Below, one piece after another: positions 1 to 6,559 of a DNA stretch of 7,787 nucleotides. Made by a program: the position numbers and the translations under genes. Under the pieces are notes generated by a model. The model saw only the letters and a list, made by a program, of their open reading frames with translations, made no database searches and was not told the origin of the DNA. The stretch covers positions 1 to 7,787 of the forward strand of contig JAUVAG010000037.1 in NCBI GenBank assembly GCA_030591825.1, written 5' to 3'. This DNA comes from Dethiosulfatibacter sp. (GTDB lineage: Bacteria; Bacillota; Clostridia; Tissierellales; Dethiosulfatibacteraceae). Position 1 is the first letter of the stretch. Every line of letters begins with the position of its first letter.

Positions 1-684
1 CTTAGAGGAAGAATTGACAGGATAGATGTATACAAGGGAGATGAAGGATCTTATATAAACATAATAGACTACAAGTCATCCAATAAAAACATAGATTTGA
101 ACGATGTTATAAACGGTCTGCAGATTCAACTTTTTCTTTATATGGATGCTGTAATCAAATACAACAGCAATATATTTGAAAACAATGGTAGCTTCGGAGG
201 CGTGTTCTATTTTCATATAGACAATCCAATGCTGGATGGTGATATAATCAATGCTGAAGATATCGATGGAGAAATCTTTAAAAGGTTTTCACTTAAGGGA
301 TATGCCATTGATGATATAAATATTATAAACAAGATGGATATAAACTTTATTGAAAACAGGTCATCACAAGTTCTGGAAAGCATAAAGATGACAAAAAAAG
401 AAAAGTTTTCTGCAACTTCCAAGATACTGAAGGAAGAACATATAAAAAAACTTCTCTATATAATTGAAAAAAAGATAATTGAAGTTTCAGACTGCATATC
501 AAAAGGTGTGATTGAAATCAAGCCTTATAAATACAGAAACAGGATTCCCTGCGACTATTGTGACCTCATATCCATATGTCAGTTCGACAATGCACTTGAA
601 GGTAATGAATACAACAGGCTGAAATATTTGAAAAAAGAAGAAATAATGGAAATCCTTGAAGAAGGGGATGGTGAGAATGGTTAA
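1..684 (+). CDS. addB: AddB, ATP-dependent nuclease subunit B (C-terminal part; start lies before the window)
   Basis: This is the C-terminal 227 residues of AddB, the partner of AddA in the AddAB helicase-nuclease that resects double-strand breaks for RecA-dependent repair. The frame is open from base 1, so the in-frame ATG at 97 is internal and not the start. Numbered from base 1, the RecB-type nuclease core is visible: GRIDRID at 3-9, the catalytic DYK at 23-25, and QLFLY (the Q-x3-Y motif) at 43-47. Cysteines 184, 187 and 193 (C-x2-C-x5-C) match the C-terminal three ligands of the AddB 4Fe-4S cluster; the fourth ligand would lie upstream of the window. The retained D-x-K suggests an active nuclease. 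The stop codon lies inside the start of addA in another frame, as expected for a translationally coupled addBA operon. The operon promoter is outside the window. Confidence 0.95.
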   Translation, partial: LRGRIDRIDVYKGDEGSYINIIDYKSSNKNIDLNDVINGLQIQLFLYMDAVIKYNSNIFENNGSFGGVFYFHIDNPMLDGDIINAEDIDGEIFKRFSLKGYAIDDINIINKMDINFIENRSSQVLESIKMTKKEKFSATSKILKEEHIKKLLYIIEKKIIEVSDCISKGVIEIKPYKYRNRIPCDYCDLISICQFDNALEGNEYNRLKYLKKEEIMEILEEGDGENG

Positions 685-3600
685 ATGGACTGAACAGCAG
701 CAGGAAGCAATAAGCAACAGAAGCAAAAATCTGCTAGTTTCGGCAGCAGCCGGTTCCGGCAAGACGGCTGTTCTTGTTGAAAGAATAATAAGGTCTGTCG
801 TTGACGACAATATAAATATAGATAGGTTTCTAGTGGTAACCTTCACAAATGCTGCAGCCTCAGGCATGAAGGAAAAAATAAAGGAAGCCATGATTTCCTC
901 CATGAATGAAGAAAACGGTGCATTTCTAAAGAAACAGATTGGTCAGTTGGGAAACAGCAACATATCAACTATGCACTCTTTTTGTTTTGATCTAATCAGA
1001 AAATATTTCTATCTTATAGACCTTGATCCTGATTTCAAGATAATGGATACAAACGATTCTGGAATGCTTCTTGAAGAAACTGTAAACAGGATATTGGAAA
1101 GAAGGTATGCAGAAAAAGACAGTGACTTTTTCCTTTTTATAGACTCCTTTTCAGAGAACAGGGGAGACGAAAGGATAGTAAGCTTGGTGAAGAGACTTTA
1201 CAGGACGATTTTAAGCTATCCAAACCCTTTGGAATGGCTTAAAAATGCTGTTGACCAGCTTGATGTGGATAAGGATACCATCGATGATACGTTGTGGATA
1301 AGCATACTTAAAAGAGAGGCAGGAAAGTACATTGAATTTGCAGGGGAAGTTTTAAAGCATGCTCTGATTGTATGTCCAGAGGACCTTCCTTATTTCGATA
1401 CACTTCAGGAAGACCGGTCAAACCTTCTTCACCTTCAGGAACTACTTGAAAATGATTTTGAAAGGTTTTACATGACTGCAGGGTCACTTTCTCATCCAAG
1501 GCTTAAGACTCTCAGGGGAGACAAGAAGGAGCAGTTTGATCCTGACATAATAGAAGAAGTAAAATATTCAAGGGACAAGTACAAGAAAACCATTGACGGA
1601 ATGAAGAAGTACATGCCTAAAAGCGACTATTCCAATATATTGAAAGATCTTGAATTTATGCATCCCCTAATGGAAGTGCTTTACAGTCTTGTAGAGGAAC
1701 TTAACCATGAGTTCACAAAAAAGAAAAGGGAAATTAAATCTCTTGATTTTAGTGACGCTGAGCATCTTGCCCTTGAAATACTTGAAGAGGATGAAGCTTC
1801 GGAATACTATAGAAACAGGTTCGAATACATATATGTTGATGAATACCAGGATAGTAACGGAATCCAGGAGGAATTGATCAGCAAGGTAAAAAGGGATAAC
1901 AACTTGTTCATGGTTGGTGATGTGAAACAGAGCATATACAGGTTCAGGCAGGCAGATCCTACGCTTTTTATAGAAAAATATCACAGCTATGGAAAATCGT
2001 CGAATAACAACAACCTTGTTCTTTTGAACAAGAACTTCAGAAGCAGAGGTGAAATACTTGATTTCACAAATTATCTTTTCAGCAAACTCATGAATGAAGA
2101 GCTGGGTGAAATTGACTATAACGAGGATGCATATCTTTACAAGGGTACTTCCTTTGAAGCCGGGGAAAAATCTCTGGAAATAAATGTAATAGAAAAGAAG
2201 CTTGCTGAATCAGAAGAGGATGATGAAGGAGATTTTGAGGAGATGGACCAGGAGCTTCTGGAGCTTAAAACAAACGAGCTTGAAGCAATATTCATAGCTG
2301 ATAAGATAAAAACCTTGATGACCAGTGAAACCTATGATGCAAAGAACAAAAACTGGAGAAAAATCAGATACAGTGACATAGTAATACTTCTCAGGTCTGC
2401 CGCCAATTGGGCAAGCGTATTTGAAGATGTCTTCTACAACGAAGGAATACCTTTTTATTCCGATGTATCAAACAGTTATTTTGATACTGTTGAAATTAAG
2501 GTTATGATGAATATTTTAAGAATCATTGACAATACCAAGCAGGATATACCATTAATAAGTGTCATGAGATCTCCTGTTGCAGGGTTTTCCATTGACGAGC
2601 TTATAAAGATAAGGAGTTTGAAGAAGGACGGAGAATTTTTCACGGCATTAATTAAAAGCGACAATCTAGAAGATGAAAATCTGAAAAGGAAAATAGAAGT
2701 TTTTAAGGAAAAAATCGAAGACTGGAGATTCAAATCCAGGACCATGAATATGAGCAGACTAATATGGGAAATAATGATAGATACTAAATATTATTATTTC
2801 AATGGTCTTATGAAAAACGGAAACCTGAAACAGGCAAACTTAAGGCTTCTGGTCGACAGGGCAGGTGTCTTTGAAAAGGATGGATATTCAGGTATTTCGG
2901 ACTTTATTGAATACCTTGACAGACTTAAAAACTCCTCAGGAGACATGATGACTGCAAAAATACTGGGAGAAAATGACGATGTAGTCAGGCTTATGACTAT
3001 ACATAAAAGTAAGGGTCTGGAATTCCCTGTTGTAATATGTGCAGGACTTAACAAGAAATTTAACAAGTCGGATCTGGCAGGAGACTTGATTATAAGTAGA
3101 AAATGTCTACTTGCTCCAAAATACATAAACAGGGAAGAAAACATCTACAAAGAAACCTTGCCTAGATTTGCTTCGAAAATTCAAATAAACAGAGAAAACC
3201 TGTCAGAAGAGATGAGGGTTTTGTATGTGGCCCTTACCAGGGCAGTAGACAAGCTGATTCTGACTGGAACAGTAGATGATTTTGACAAATGGAAGGGAAA
3301 ATGGGAAAAAGAGAAGATAGCTTATATCAATACTTTGTCCGCATCCTCCTATCTTGACTGGATAGGTTATATACTCAACAAGGAAGAGTCCAAATACAGA
3401 GTTAATAAAGTAAATATTTCACTTCTGGCTAAGTCACCTGATGAAAAGACTATTAATGACAAGGGATATTTTGAAAGGATATTTCAGGGAGAATGGAAAA
3501 ACACAAAAGAATATGAAACCATTGAAAAAAAGATGAACTGGCAATATGAATATGGTGAAAAGAGTCTTGTTCCGGACAAAATAACTGTAACGGACATCAA

Positions 3601-4201
3601 AGAGTTAAGGGGCAAGAATGAAAGCCTTAAGTACAGGATTCCATCTCTAAGGGAAATCCCTCTTTTTAAGAGCAGGATATCCAAGTTTACTCCTGCTGAA
3701 ATTGGTACCATAACACATTCTGTCCTTCAGCTCATAAAACTTGATAGTTATATGGACCTTGATTATGTGAAGAAATCTGTAAAGACAATGGTTGAAAGAA
3801 AGCAGCTAACTGAAGAGGAAGCTGAAGTCGTGGAAACGGAGAAAATACTTGCCTATTACACATCGCCTTTGGGCAGAAGAATGATTCAGGCCAAAGTTGT
3901 ATACAGGGAGCAACCCTTCATATTGAAAAAGAGATTAAGCGATATTGTTGACAGTGTTGAAAAGGACAGAGAGATTCTGGTTCAGGGTGTTATTGACTGC
4001 TATTTCAGGGAAGGAGAAGAACTCGTCCTTGTTGATTACAAAACTGACAGGGTTTATAATGGGAATATGGACAGCCTGATTGAACATTATTCGCCTCAGA
4101 TATCAACCTACAGAGAGGCACTTGAGAAGCTTATGGGATTAAAAGTGAAGGAATCATACCTGTATCTTCTTAATTCATCAAGAGCAATTAAAGTAAATTA
4201 A
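677..4201 (+). CDS. addA: AddA, ATP-dependent helicase/nuclease subunit A
   Basis: This is a complete AddA of 1174 residues, close to the usual 1200-1250. It is a superfamily 1A (UvrD/RecB-type) 3'-5' helicase with a C-terminal RecB-family nuclease. Visible motifs: Walker A AAAGSGKT at 23-30; motif Ia VVTFTNAAA at 53-61; motif II VDEYQD at 387-392; motif III GDVKQSIYRFRQ at 414-425; motif IV NFRSR at 453-457; motif V TIHKSKGLEF at 774-783; motif VI EEMRVLYVALTRA at 844-856. Nuclease residues are His1014, Asp1107, the DYK triad at 1120-1122, and Q-x3-Y at 1141-1145, so the nuclease looks functional. An acidic stretch lies at 511-526. I chose ATG 677 because MVKWTEQQ matches the usual family N-terminus and a purine-rich GAAGGGG precedes it at 661-667. 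In-frame TTG 656, ATG 668 and GTG 671 are alternatives. The gene overlaps addB by 8 nt. Confidence 0.97.
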   Translation: MVKWTEQQQEAISNRSKNLLVSAAAGSGKTAVLVERIIRSVVDDNINIDRFLVVTFTNAAASGMKEKIKEAMISSMNEENGAFLKKQIGQLGNSNISTMHSFCFDLIRKYFYLIDLDPDFKIMDTNDSGMLLEETVNRILERRYAEKDSDFFLFIDSFSENRGDERIVSLVKRLYRTILSYPNPLEWLKNAVDQLDVDKDTIDDTLWISILKREAGKYIEFAGEVLKHALIVCPEDLPYFDTLQEDRSNLLHLQELLENDFERFYMTAGSLSHPRLKTLRGDKKEQFDPDIIEEVKYSRDKYKKTIDGMKKYMPKSDYSNILKDLEFMHPLMEVLYSLVEELNHEFTKKKREIKSLDFSDAEHLALEILEEDEASEYYRNRFEYIYVDEYQDSNGIQEELISKVKRDNNLFMVGDVKQSIYRFRQADPTLFIEKYHSYGKSSNNNNLVLLNKNFRSRGEILDFTNYLFSKLMNEELGEIDYNEDAYLYKGTSFEAGEKSLEINVIEKKLAESEEDDEGDFEEMDQELLELKTNELEAIFIADKIKTLMTSETYDAKNKNWRKIRYSDIVILLRSAANWASVFEDVFYNEGIPFYSDVSNSYFDTVEIKVMMNILRIIDNTKQDIPLISVMRSPVAGFSIDELIKIRSLKKDGEFFTALIKSDNLEDENLKRKIEVFKEKIEDWRFKSRTMNMSRLIWEIMIDTKYYYFNGLMKNGNLKQANLRLLVDRAGVFEKDGYSGISDFIEYLDRLKNSSGDMMTAKILGENDDVVRLMTIHKSKGLEFPVVICAGLNKKFNKSDLAGDLIISRKCLLAPKYINREENIYKETLPRFASKIQINRENLSEEMRVLYVALTRAVDKLILTGTVDDFDKWKGKWEKEKIAYINTLSASSYLDWIGYILNKEESKYRVNKVNISLLAKSPDEKTINDKGYFERIFQGEWKNTKEYETIEKKMNWQYEYGEKSLVPDKITVTDIKELRGKNESLKYRIPSLREIPLFKSRISKFTPAEIGTITHSVLQLIKLDSYMDLDYVKKSVKTMVERKQLTEEEAEVVETEKILAYYTSPLGRRMIQAKVVYREQPFILKKRLSDIVDSVEKDREILVQGVIDCYFREGEELVLVDYKTDRVYNGNMDSLIEHYSPQISTYREALEKLMGLKVKESYLYLLNSSRAIKVN

Positions 4202-4208
4202 TTTTCTA

Positions 4209-4237
4209 TTTACATTTATTGGAAAAGCAATTATAAT
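4209..4237 (+). promoter_or_regulatory. sigma-A-type promoter, upstream of 6S RNA (distal)
   Basis: TTTACA (4209-4214) and a perfect TATAAT (4232-4237) are separated by 17 nt. Transcription would start near 4244, about 65 nt before the proximal start, giving a longer 6S precursor. The -35 box begins only 8 nt after the addA stop codon. The match is good, but AT-rich DNA can produce such boxes by chance. Confidence 0.55.
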
Positions 4238-4250
4238 ACAATGTATTGTA
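4237..4250. repeat. 14-bp perfect palindrome at the distal promoter start
   Basis: TACAATGTATTGTA is a perfect inverted repeat. It begins at the last base of the distal -10 box and covers the predicted transcription start. A further ATTGTA half-site follows at 4256-4261. The position would suit a repressor operator. As an RNA hairpin it would have a very tight loop and has no T run behind it, so it is a poor addA terminator. A regulator cannot be named. Confidence 0.35.
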
Positions 4251-4274
4251 AAAATATTGTAATAAAGATGTAAT

Positions 4275-4303
4275 TTGATTATTTTGATTTTTTGGATTAT
4301 AAT
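4275..4303 (+). promoter_or_regulatory. sigma-A-type promoter of 6S RNA (proximal)
   Basis: TTGATT (4275-4280) and a perfect TATAAT (4298-4303) are separated by 17 nt. The predicted start is near 4310, which coincides with the 5' side of the 6S RNA closing stem. This agreement between promoter and RNA structure makes it the likely main 6S promoter. Confidence 0.75.
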
Positions 4304-4309
4304 AAGAGT

Positions 4310-4489
4310 AAGAAATAGCCTGCAATGTTTGAGGTTCCATTTAATTCAACCGACATAATTTGAACGGGAGTTCACGTTCCCGGAATTGATGACGAAACTG
4401 CTAGTCAGGGGGTCAGAAGTTCGAGACAGAACACCCACCTGCTGTGAGGCGGGTATGAATTAACTGGGCCGCGGCAAAGCGGGTTTTTT
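4310..4489 (+). ncRNA. ssrS: 6S RNA, regulator of RNA polymerase
   Basis: 6S RNA mimics an open promoter and binds the housekeeping RNA polymerase holoenzyme, mainly in slow growth. The pairing seen here fits its long rod shape: outer stem AGCCTGC (4317-4323) with GCGGGTT (4479-4485); GGTTCCA (4333-4339) with TGGGCC (4465-4470) with one bulged T; and a perfect 8-bp stem TTAATTCA (4341-4348) with TGAATTAA (4456-4463). The 5' side of the central bubble, CCGACATAATTTGAAC, resembles CCGATATTTCATACC of E. coli 6S RNA. The 3' side of the bubble carries a small hairpin (ACCC-A-CCT at 4433-4440 with AGG-C-GGGT at 4447-4454), as is common in Firmicutes. A stem CGGGA/TCCCG (4365-4369 with 4378-4382) lies in the apical part. 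The 180-nt length fits the family, and both ends are set by the promoter and the T run. The ends are estimates. Confidence 0.88.
4469..4489 (+). terminator. Intrinsic terminator at the 3' end of 6S RNA
   Basis: A short hairpin, CCGC (4469-4472) with GCGG (4479-4482) around a GGCAAA loop, is followed by one G and then T6 (4484-4489). The same 3' arm also closes the 6S rod with 4317-4323, so the mature RNA and the terminating transcript can use different pairings. A 4-bp stem is weak on its own. Confidence 0.6.
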
Positions 4490-4507
4490 GTAGCTTACTT
4501 GGTTAAC

Positions 4508-4525
4508 GCGATGTAATCGCTTTTT
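4508..4525 (+). terminator. Small hairpin with T5 between 6S RNA and the PHP gene
   Basis: GCGAT (4508-4512) pairs perfectly with ATCGC (4516-4520) around a 3-nt loop, and T5 (4521-4525) follows. It may be a back-up terminator for the 6S RNA or an attenuator limiting read-through into the gene at 4552. The short stem and tight loop make the strength uncertain. Confidence 0.45.
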
Positions 4526-4551
4526 CTGAGTTGTAATGAATAGGTGATGAA

Positions 4552-5343
4552 ATGTATGATTTCCATGTCAGGTCGCTGTATTCAGCTGGATGCAGATACG
4601 ACATTGAAAAAATGGCTGTAGCGGCCATAAAAAAGAAAATAAAATTGATCTATGCTGCCGATTACTATGAAATCAATGAAAAGAAAGACTGGGATATGTC
4701 TTTTGATTTGAATGAATATAGAAATGAAATTCAGAGAATCAATAAAAAATATGATGAAGTAGAAATATTGTCTGCCATTGAGCTTGGAATTGATGAAAGC
4801 GAATATGGCAGATTTAATGATTTGATGGATAATTCACAGCTTGACATGATAATTCTGTCTACCCACAAGGTAAACGGAGTTTATTTAAGTGACGAAAGAT
4901 TTTATTCTGAAAAGCATACCCTTGAGATTTATCAGGAGTATTATACGGAAATACTTGAAACCATAAGGAAGTTTGACAATTTCGATGTTGTAGGTCATCT
5001 GGATCTCATTGACAGGTTTAAGGAAAGGTATTACATAGATCTGGAGTTTGGAAAGTACAAGAAGATAATCTCCGATATTCTAAAGGAGATTATTGGTAAA
5101 GACAAGTCTCTTGAAATTAATACAAGCGGATACCATTCCATAGTTAAAAGACCATATCCCAAAAAAGAAATTCTTACTATGTATAAAAAGCTTGGAGGAG
5201 AAAAAATTGTTATTGGCTCTGATGCAAACAAGCCTGACCTTATTGGTTACAAGCATAAGGAATTAATTTCTGATCTGAAGGATATAGGATTAAATCATAT
5301 TACAGTTTATCGCAAAAGAATACCACATATGGTTAGATTTTAA
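4552..5343 (+). CDS. PHP-domain protein, histidinol-phosphatase (HisK/HisJ) type, with altered metal ligands
   Basis: This 263-residue protein has the length and motif order of the PHP-family histidinol phosphatases. Kept features: His5 of motif I, Glu77 in AIELGID, His105 in STHKVNG, His149 in GHLDLI, INTSG at 189-193 with PYP at 201-203 (typical of the HisK type), and Asp224 in GSDAN. Three residues that are normally metal-binding histidines differ: HxH reads HVR (Arg7), the DH of motif II reads DY (Tyr38), and the usual GSDAH reads GSDAN (Asn226). The family's trinuclear metal centre should therefore be reduced or absent. It may be a phosphoesterase of changed specificity or a non-catalytic relative. 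No his genes are nearby, so a role in histidine synthesis is not supported. The start is ATG 4552 with AGGTGA at 4542-4547 (a short 4-nt spacing). The DUF445 gene follows after 15 nt, probably in the same transcript. Confidence 0.85.
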   Translation: MYDFHVRSLYSAGCRYDIEKMAVAAIKKKIKLIYAADYYEINEKKDWDMSFDLNEYRNEIQRINKKYDEVEILSAIELGIDESEYGRFNDLMDNSQLDMIILSTHKVNGVYLSDERFYSEKHTLEIYQEYYTEILETIRKFDNFDVVGHLDLIDRFKERYYIDLEFGKYKKIISDILKEIIGKDKSLEINTSGYHSIVKRPYPKKEILTMYKKLGGEKIVIGSDANKPDLIGYKHKELISDLKDIGLNHITVYRKRIPHMVRF

Positions 5344-5358
5344 AGAAAGGACATAATC

Positions 5359-5970
5359 ATGACAAATATTTTATTGAAAATTTTCATATTGGCTATAATA
5401 GGTTCGGCAATTGGATATGTTACAAATGTACTTGCAATCAAACTGCTTTTCAGACCTTATGAAGAAATAAGAATACCAATAATCAACTTCAAAATTCAGG
5501 GTGTAATTCCCATGAGACAGAAGGAAATAGCAAAAAATATTGGTGAAATAGTGGAGCAGGAGCTTGTAAGCATTAGCGACATCCTTGATAATTTTGTAAC
5601 TGAAGAAAAGATACATGGACTCCTACTTTCAATTCAGGACAAGCTTAAATCTGTCTTAGAGATGAAAATATCGGAGATGCCACTTCTTGCTGGATTCAAG
5701 GGAATGATATTTGGATATATCGACAAGATAATGGAAGAAGAAGGACAGGATTACATAAAGGAAATAATCCACAATATAGGCGTCAATGCCCAGGAAGAGA
5801 TAAGGATTAGTGAAATGGTTGAAGAAAAAATCAATGCCTTTGACCTTTCAAAGCTTGAGGAACTGGCATATGAAATTGCAAGGAAGGAACTGAGACATAT
5901 AGAGGTTCTTGGAGGTGTTCTTGGTTTCATGATAGGAATAGTGCAGGGTATTATAGTTCACCTGTTCTAA
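5359..5970 (+). CDS. DUF445 family membrane protein (compact form)
   Basis: This 203-residue protein belongs to DUF445, whose biochemical role is unknown. The N-terminus (about residues 4-31) is hydrophobic and carries GYVTN at 19-23 and LFRP at 30-33. QGVIPMRQKEIAKNIG at 47-62 is the other family hallmark. The middle is charged and helical, with many Glu and Lys. A second membrane segment (about 185-203) ends the protein. This gives a hairpin-like arrangement with two membrane anchors and a soluble helical domain between them. It is much shorter than Bacillus relatives such as YheB (roughly 375 residues), but both ends of the family pattern are present, so it looks compact and not truncated. 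The start is ATG 5359 with AAAGGA at 5346-5351 (7-nt spacing). The 15-nt gap to the PHP gene suggests one operon. No convincing forward terminator follows. Confidence 0.85.
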   Translation: MTNILLKIFILAIIGSAIGYVTNVLAIKLLFRPYEEIRIPIINFKIQGVIPMRQKEIAKNIGEIVEQELVSISDILDNFVTEEKIHGLLLSIQDKLKSVLEMKISEMPLLAGFKGMIFGYIDKIMEEEGQDYIKEIIHNIGVNAQEEIRISEMVEEKINAFDLSKLEELAYEIARKELRHIEVLGGVLGFMIGIVQGIIVHLF

Positions 5971-5987
5971 AAAGTATATATTAGTAT

Positions 5988-6014
5988 AAAAAAAAGGATT
6001 GTATTTATAGTCCT
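5988..6014 (-). terminator. Possible minus-strand terminator-like hairpin
   Basis: On the + strand, A8 (5988-5995) precedes AGGATT (5995-6000), which pairs with AGTCCT (6009-6014) with one G-U pair. Read on the minus strand this is a hairpin followed by a T run. No minus-strand gene lies to its right that would need it, so it may be chance or may block antisense transcription. It has no T run on the + strand, so it does not serve as a DUF445 terminator. Confidence 0.25.
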
Positions 6015-6059
6015 ATTGAATATTAAGTTATCAGTTTTGGGATATATTTCATTTATACC

Positions 6060-6088
6060 TTGAAAAAACATATGACTTGTCGTATACT
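6060..6088 (+). promoter_or_regulatory. sigma-A-type promoter of the riboswitch operon
   Basis: TTGAAA (6060-6065) and TATACT (6083-6088) are separated by 17 nt. Transcription would start near 6095, about 45 nt before the glycine aptamer and about 185 nt before the ACT gene. The position, spacing and near-consensus boxes support it. Confidence 0.7.
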
Positions 6089-6140
6089 TGATAATATTAT
6101 TAATACATTGGTTGAAGGTTTCGGAAGTTTTTTAACGACC

Positions 6141-6232
6141 GTTTCTGGACAAACTTCTGGAGAGACTCGAAAAGAGCACCGAAGGGGCAAGCATAATGCG
6201 AAACTCTCAGGTAAAAGGACAGTGGCAGAAAC
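6141..6232 (+). promoter_or_regulatory. Glycine riboswitch, single aptamer
   Basis: The conserved core of a glycine aptamer is present. GAGAG (6160-6164) pairs with CTCTC (6204-6208). A small hairpin CTC/GAG (6166-6168 with 6174-6176) leads into CACCGAAGGGGCAA (6177-6190), then a GCA/TGC stem (6191-6193 with 6197-6199), then AGGTAAAAGGACAG (6209-6222). An inner stem CTG/CAG (6157-6159 with 6220-6222) closes the aptamer. An outer perfect 7-bp stem, GTTTCTG (6141-6147) with CAGAAAC (6226-6232), surrounds it. Only one aptamer is present, while many glycine riboswitches are tandem. It sits in the leader of the ACT and UPF0210 genes, with a terminator behind it. Whether glycine turns expression on or off is not settled by the sequence. 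Confidence 0.93.
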
Positions 6233-6240
6233 AGATTTCT

Positions 6241-6262
6241 GCGGGCCTTTGTGCCCGTTTTT
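6241..6262 (+). terminator. Intrinsic terminator of the glycine riboswitch expression platform
   Basis: GCGGGC (6241-6246) pairs with GCCCGT (6253-6258, one G-U) around CTTTGT, and the T run spans 6258-6262. It lies between the aptamer and the ribosome binding site of the ACT gene, so it can act as the switch. A competing hairpin, GCAGAAA (6225-6231) with TTTCTGC (6236-6242), shares its first two bases. Confidence 0.8.
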
Positions 6263-6280
6263 ATATTAAAGGAGGAAAAT

Positions 6281-6550
6281 ATGAAAGCAGTATTAACCAT
6301 TATTGGACAAGATAAAGTAGGCATAATAGCAAGGGCTTCAAATGTGTTGGCGGATTGTAACATAAATATTCTGGATATCAACCAGACAGTTATGAGAGAA
6401 TATTTTACGATGATAATGCTAACAGACATTACTGATATGAATGTGTCATTTGCTGAAATACAGGACAAGCTTGAGGTTGTTGAAAAAGAGCTTGGAATGA
6501 CCATAAGAATTCAAAGAGAAGACATATTCACAAAAATGCACGAAGTGTAG
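6281..6550 (+). CDS. ACT-domain protein, UPF0237 family
   Basis: This 89-residue protein is a single ACT domain. ACT domains usually bind amino acids and act as sensors. The N-terminus MKAVLTIIGQDKVGIIARAS is the typical first strand, loop and helix, with the GQDKVGI turn (residues 9-15) where ligands usually bind. NINILDINQTV (28-38) is the second strand. The protein resembles GcvR-like ACT proteins but has only one domain, so it probably works as a dimer or oligomer. The start is ATG 6281, preceded by a perfect AAAGGAGG at 6268-6275. An upstream in-frame GTG at 6251 lies inside the terminator hairpin and is not credible. The UPF0210 gene follows after 9 nt. Being under a glycine riboswitch, it may sense glycine or a related amino acid, which is inference. 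The function of the family is not established. Confidence 0.92.
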   Translation: MKAVLTIIGQDKVGIIARASNVLADCNINILDINQTVMREYFTMIMLTDITDMNVSFAEIQDKLEVVEKELGMTIRIQREDIFTKMHEV

Positions 6551-6559
6551 GAGGCAACA

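Noticed and set aside
656..676. TTG 656 as the addA start
   Set aside because: It would extend addA further into addB, while family members begin near the WTxxQ motif, which fits ATG 677. The alternative cannot be fully excluded.
4310..4489. T-box leader for the PHP gene
   Set aside because: The GC-rich 3' part superficially recalls a T-box, but the conserved GGTGG...ACCGCG element is absent and the long end-to-end pairing fits 6S RNA.
4488..4517. Promoter for the PHP gene (TTGTAG, 18 nt, TGTAAT)
   Set aside because: The -35 box matches consensus in only three of six positions and the -10 box lies within the small hairpin, so it is no better than chance in AT-rich DNA.
5971..6140. A second glycine aptamer upstream (tandem riboswitch)
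   Set aside because: The conserved core words of the aptamer are absent here, and the predicted transcription start near 6095 leaves no room for one.
6060..6269. 69-residue + strand reading frame with a TTG start
   Set aside because: It overlaps the -35 box, the whole glycine aptamer and the terminator, has no ribosome binding site, and its sequence is a by-product of the RNA structure.
6251..6280. GTG 6251 as the start of the ACT gene
   Set aside because: It lies in the terminator hairpin, while ATG 6281 has a perfect ribosome binding site and matches the normal ACT N-terminus.
6100..6504. 134-residue minus-strand reading frame
   Set aside because: It runs antisense through the riboswitch and the ACT gene and has no supporting start signal.
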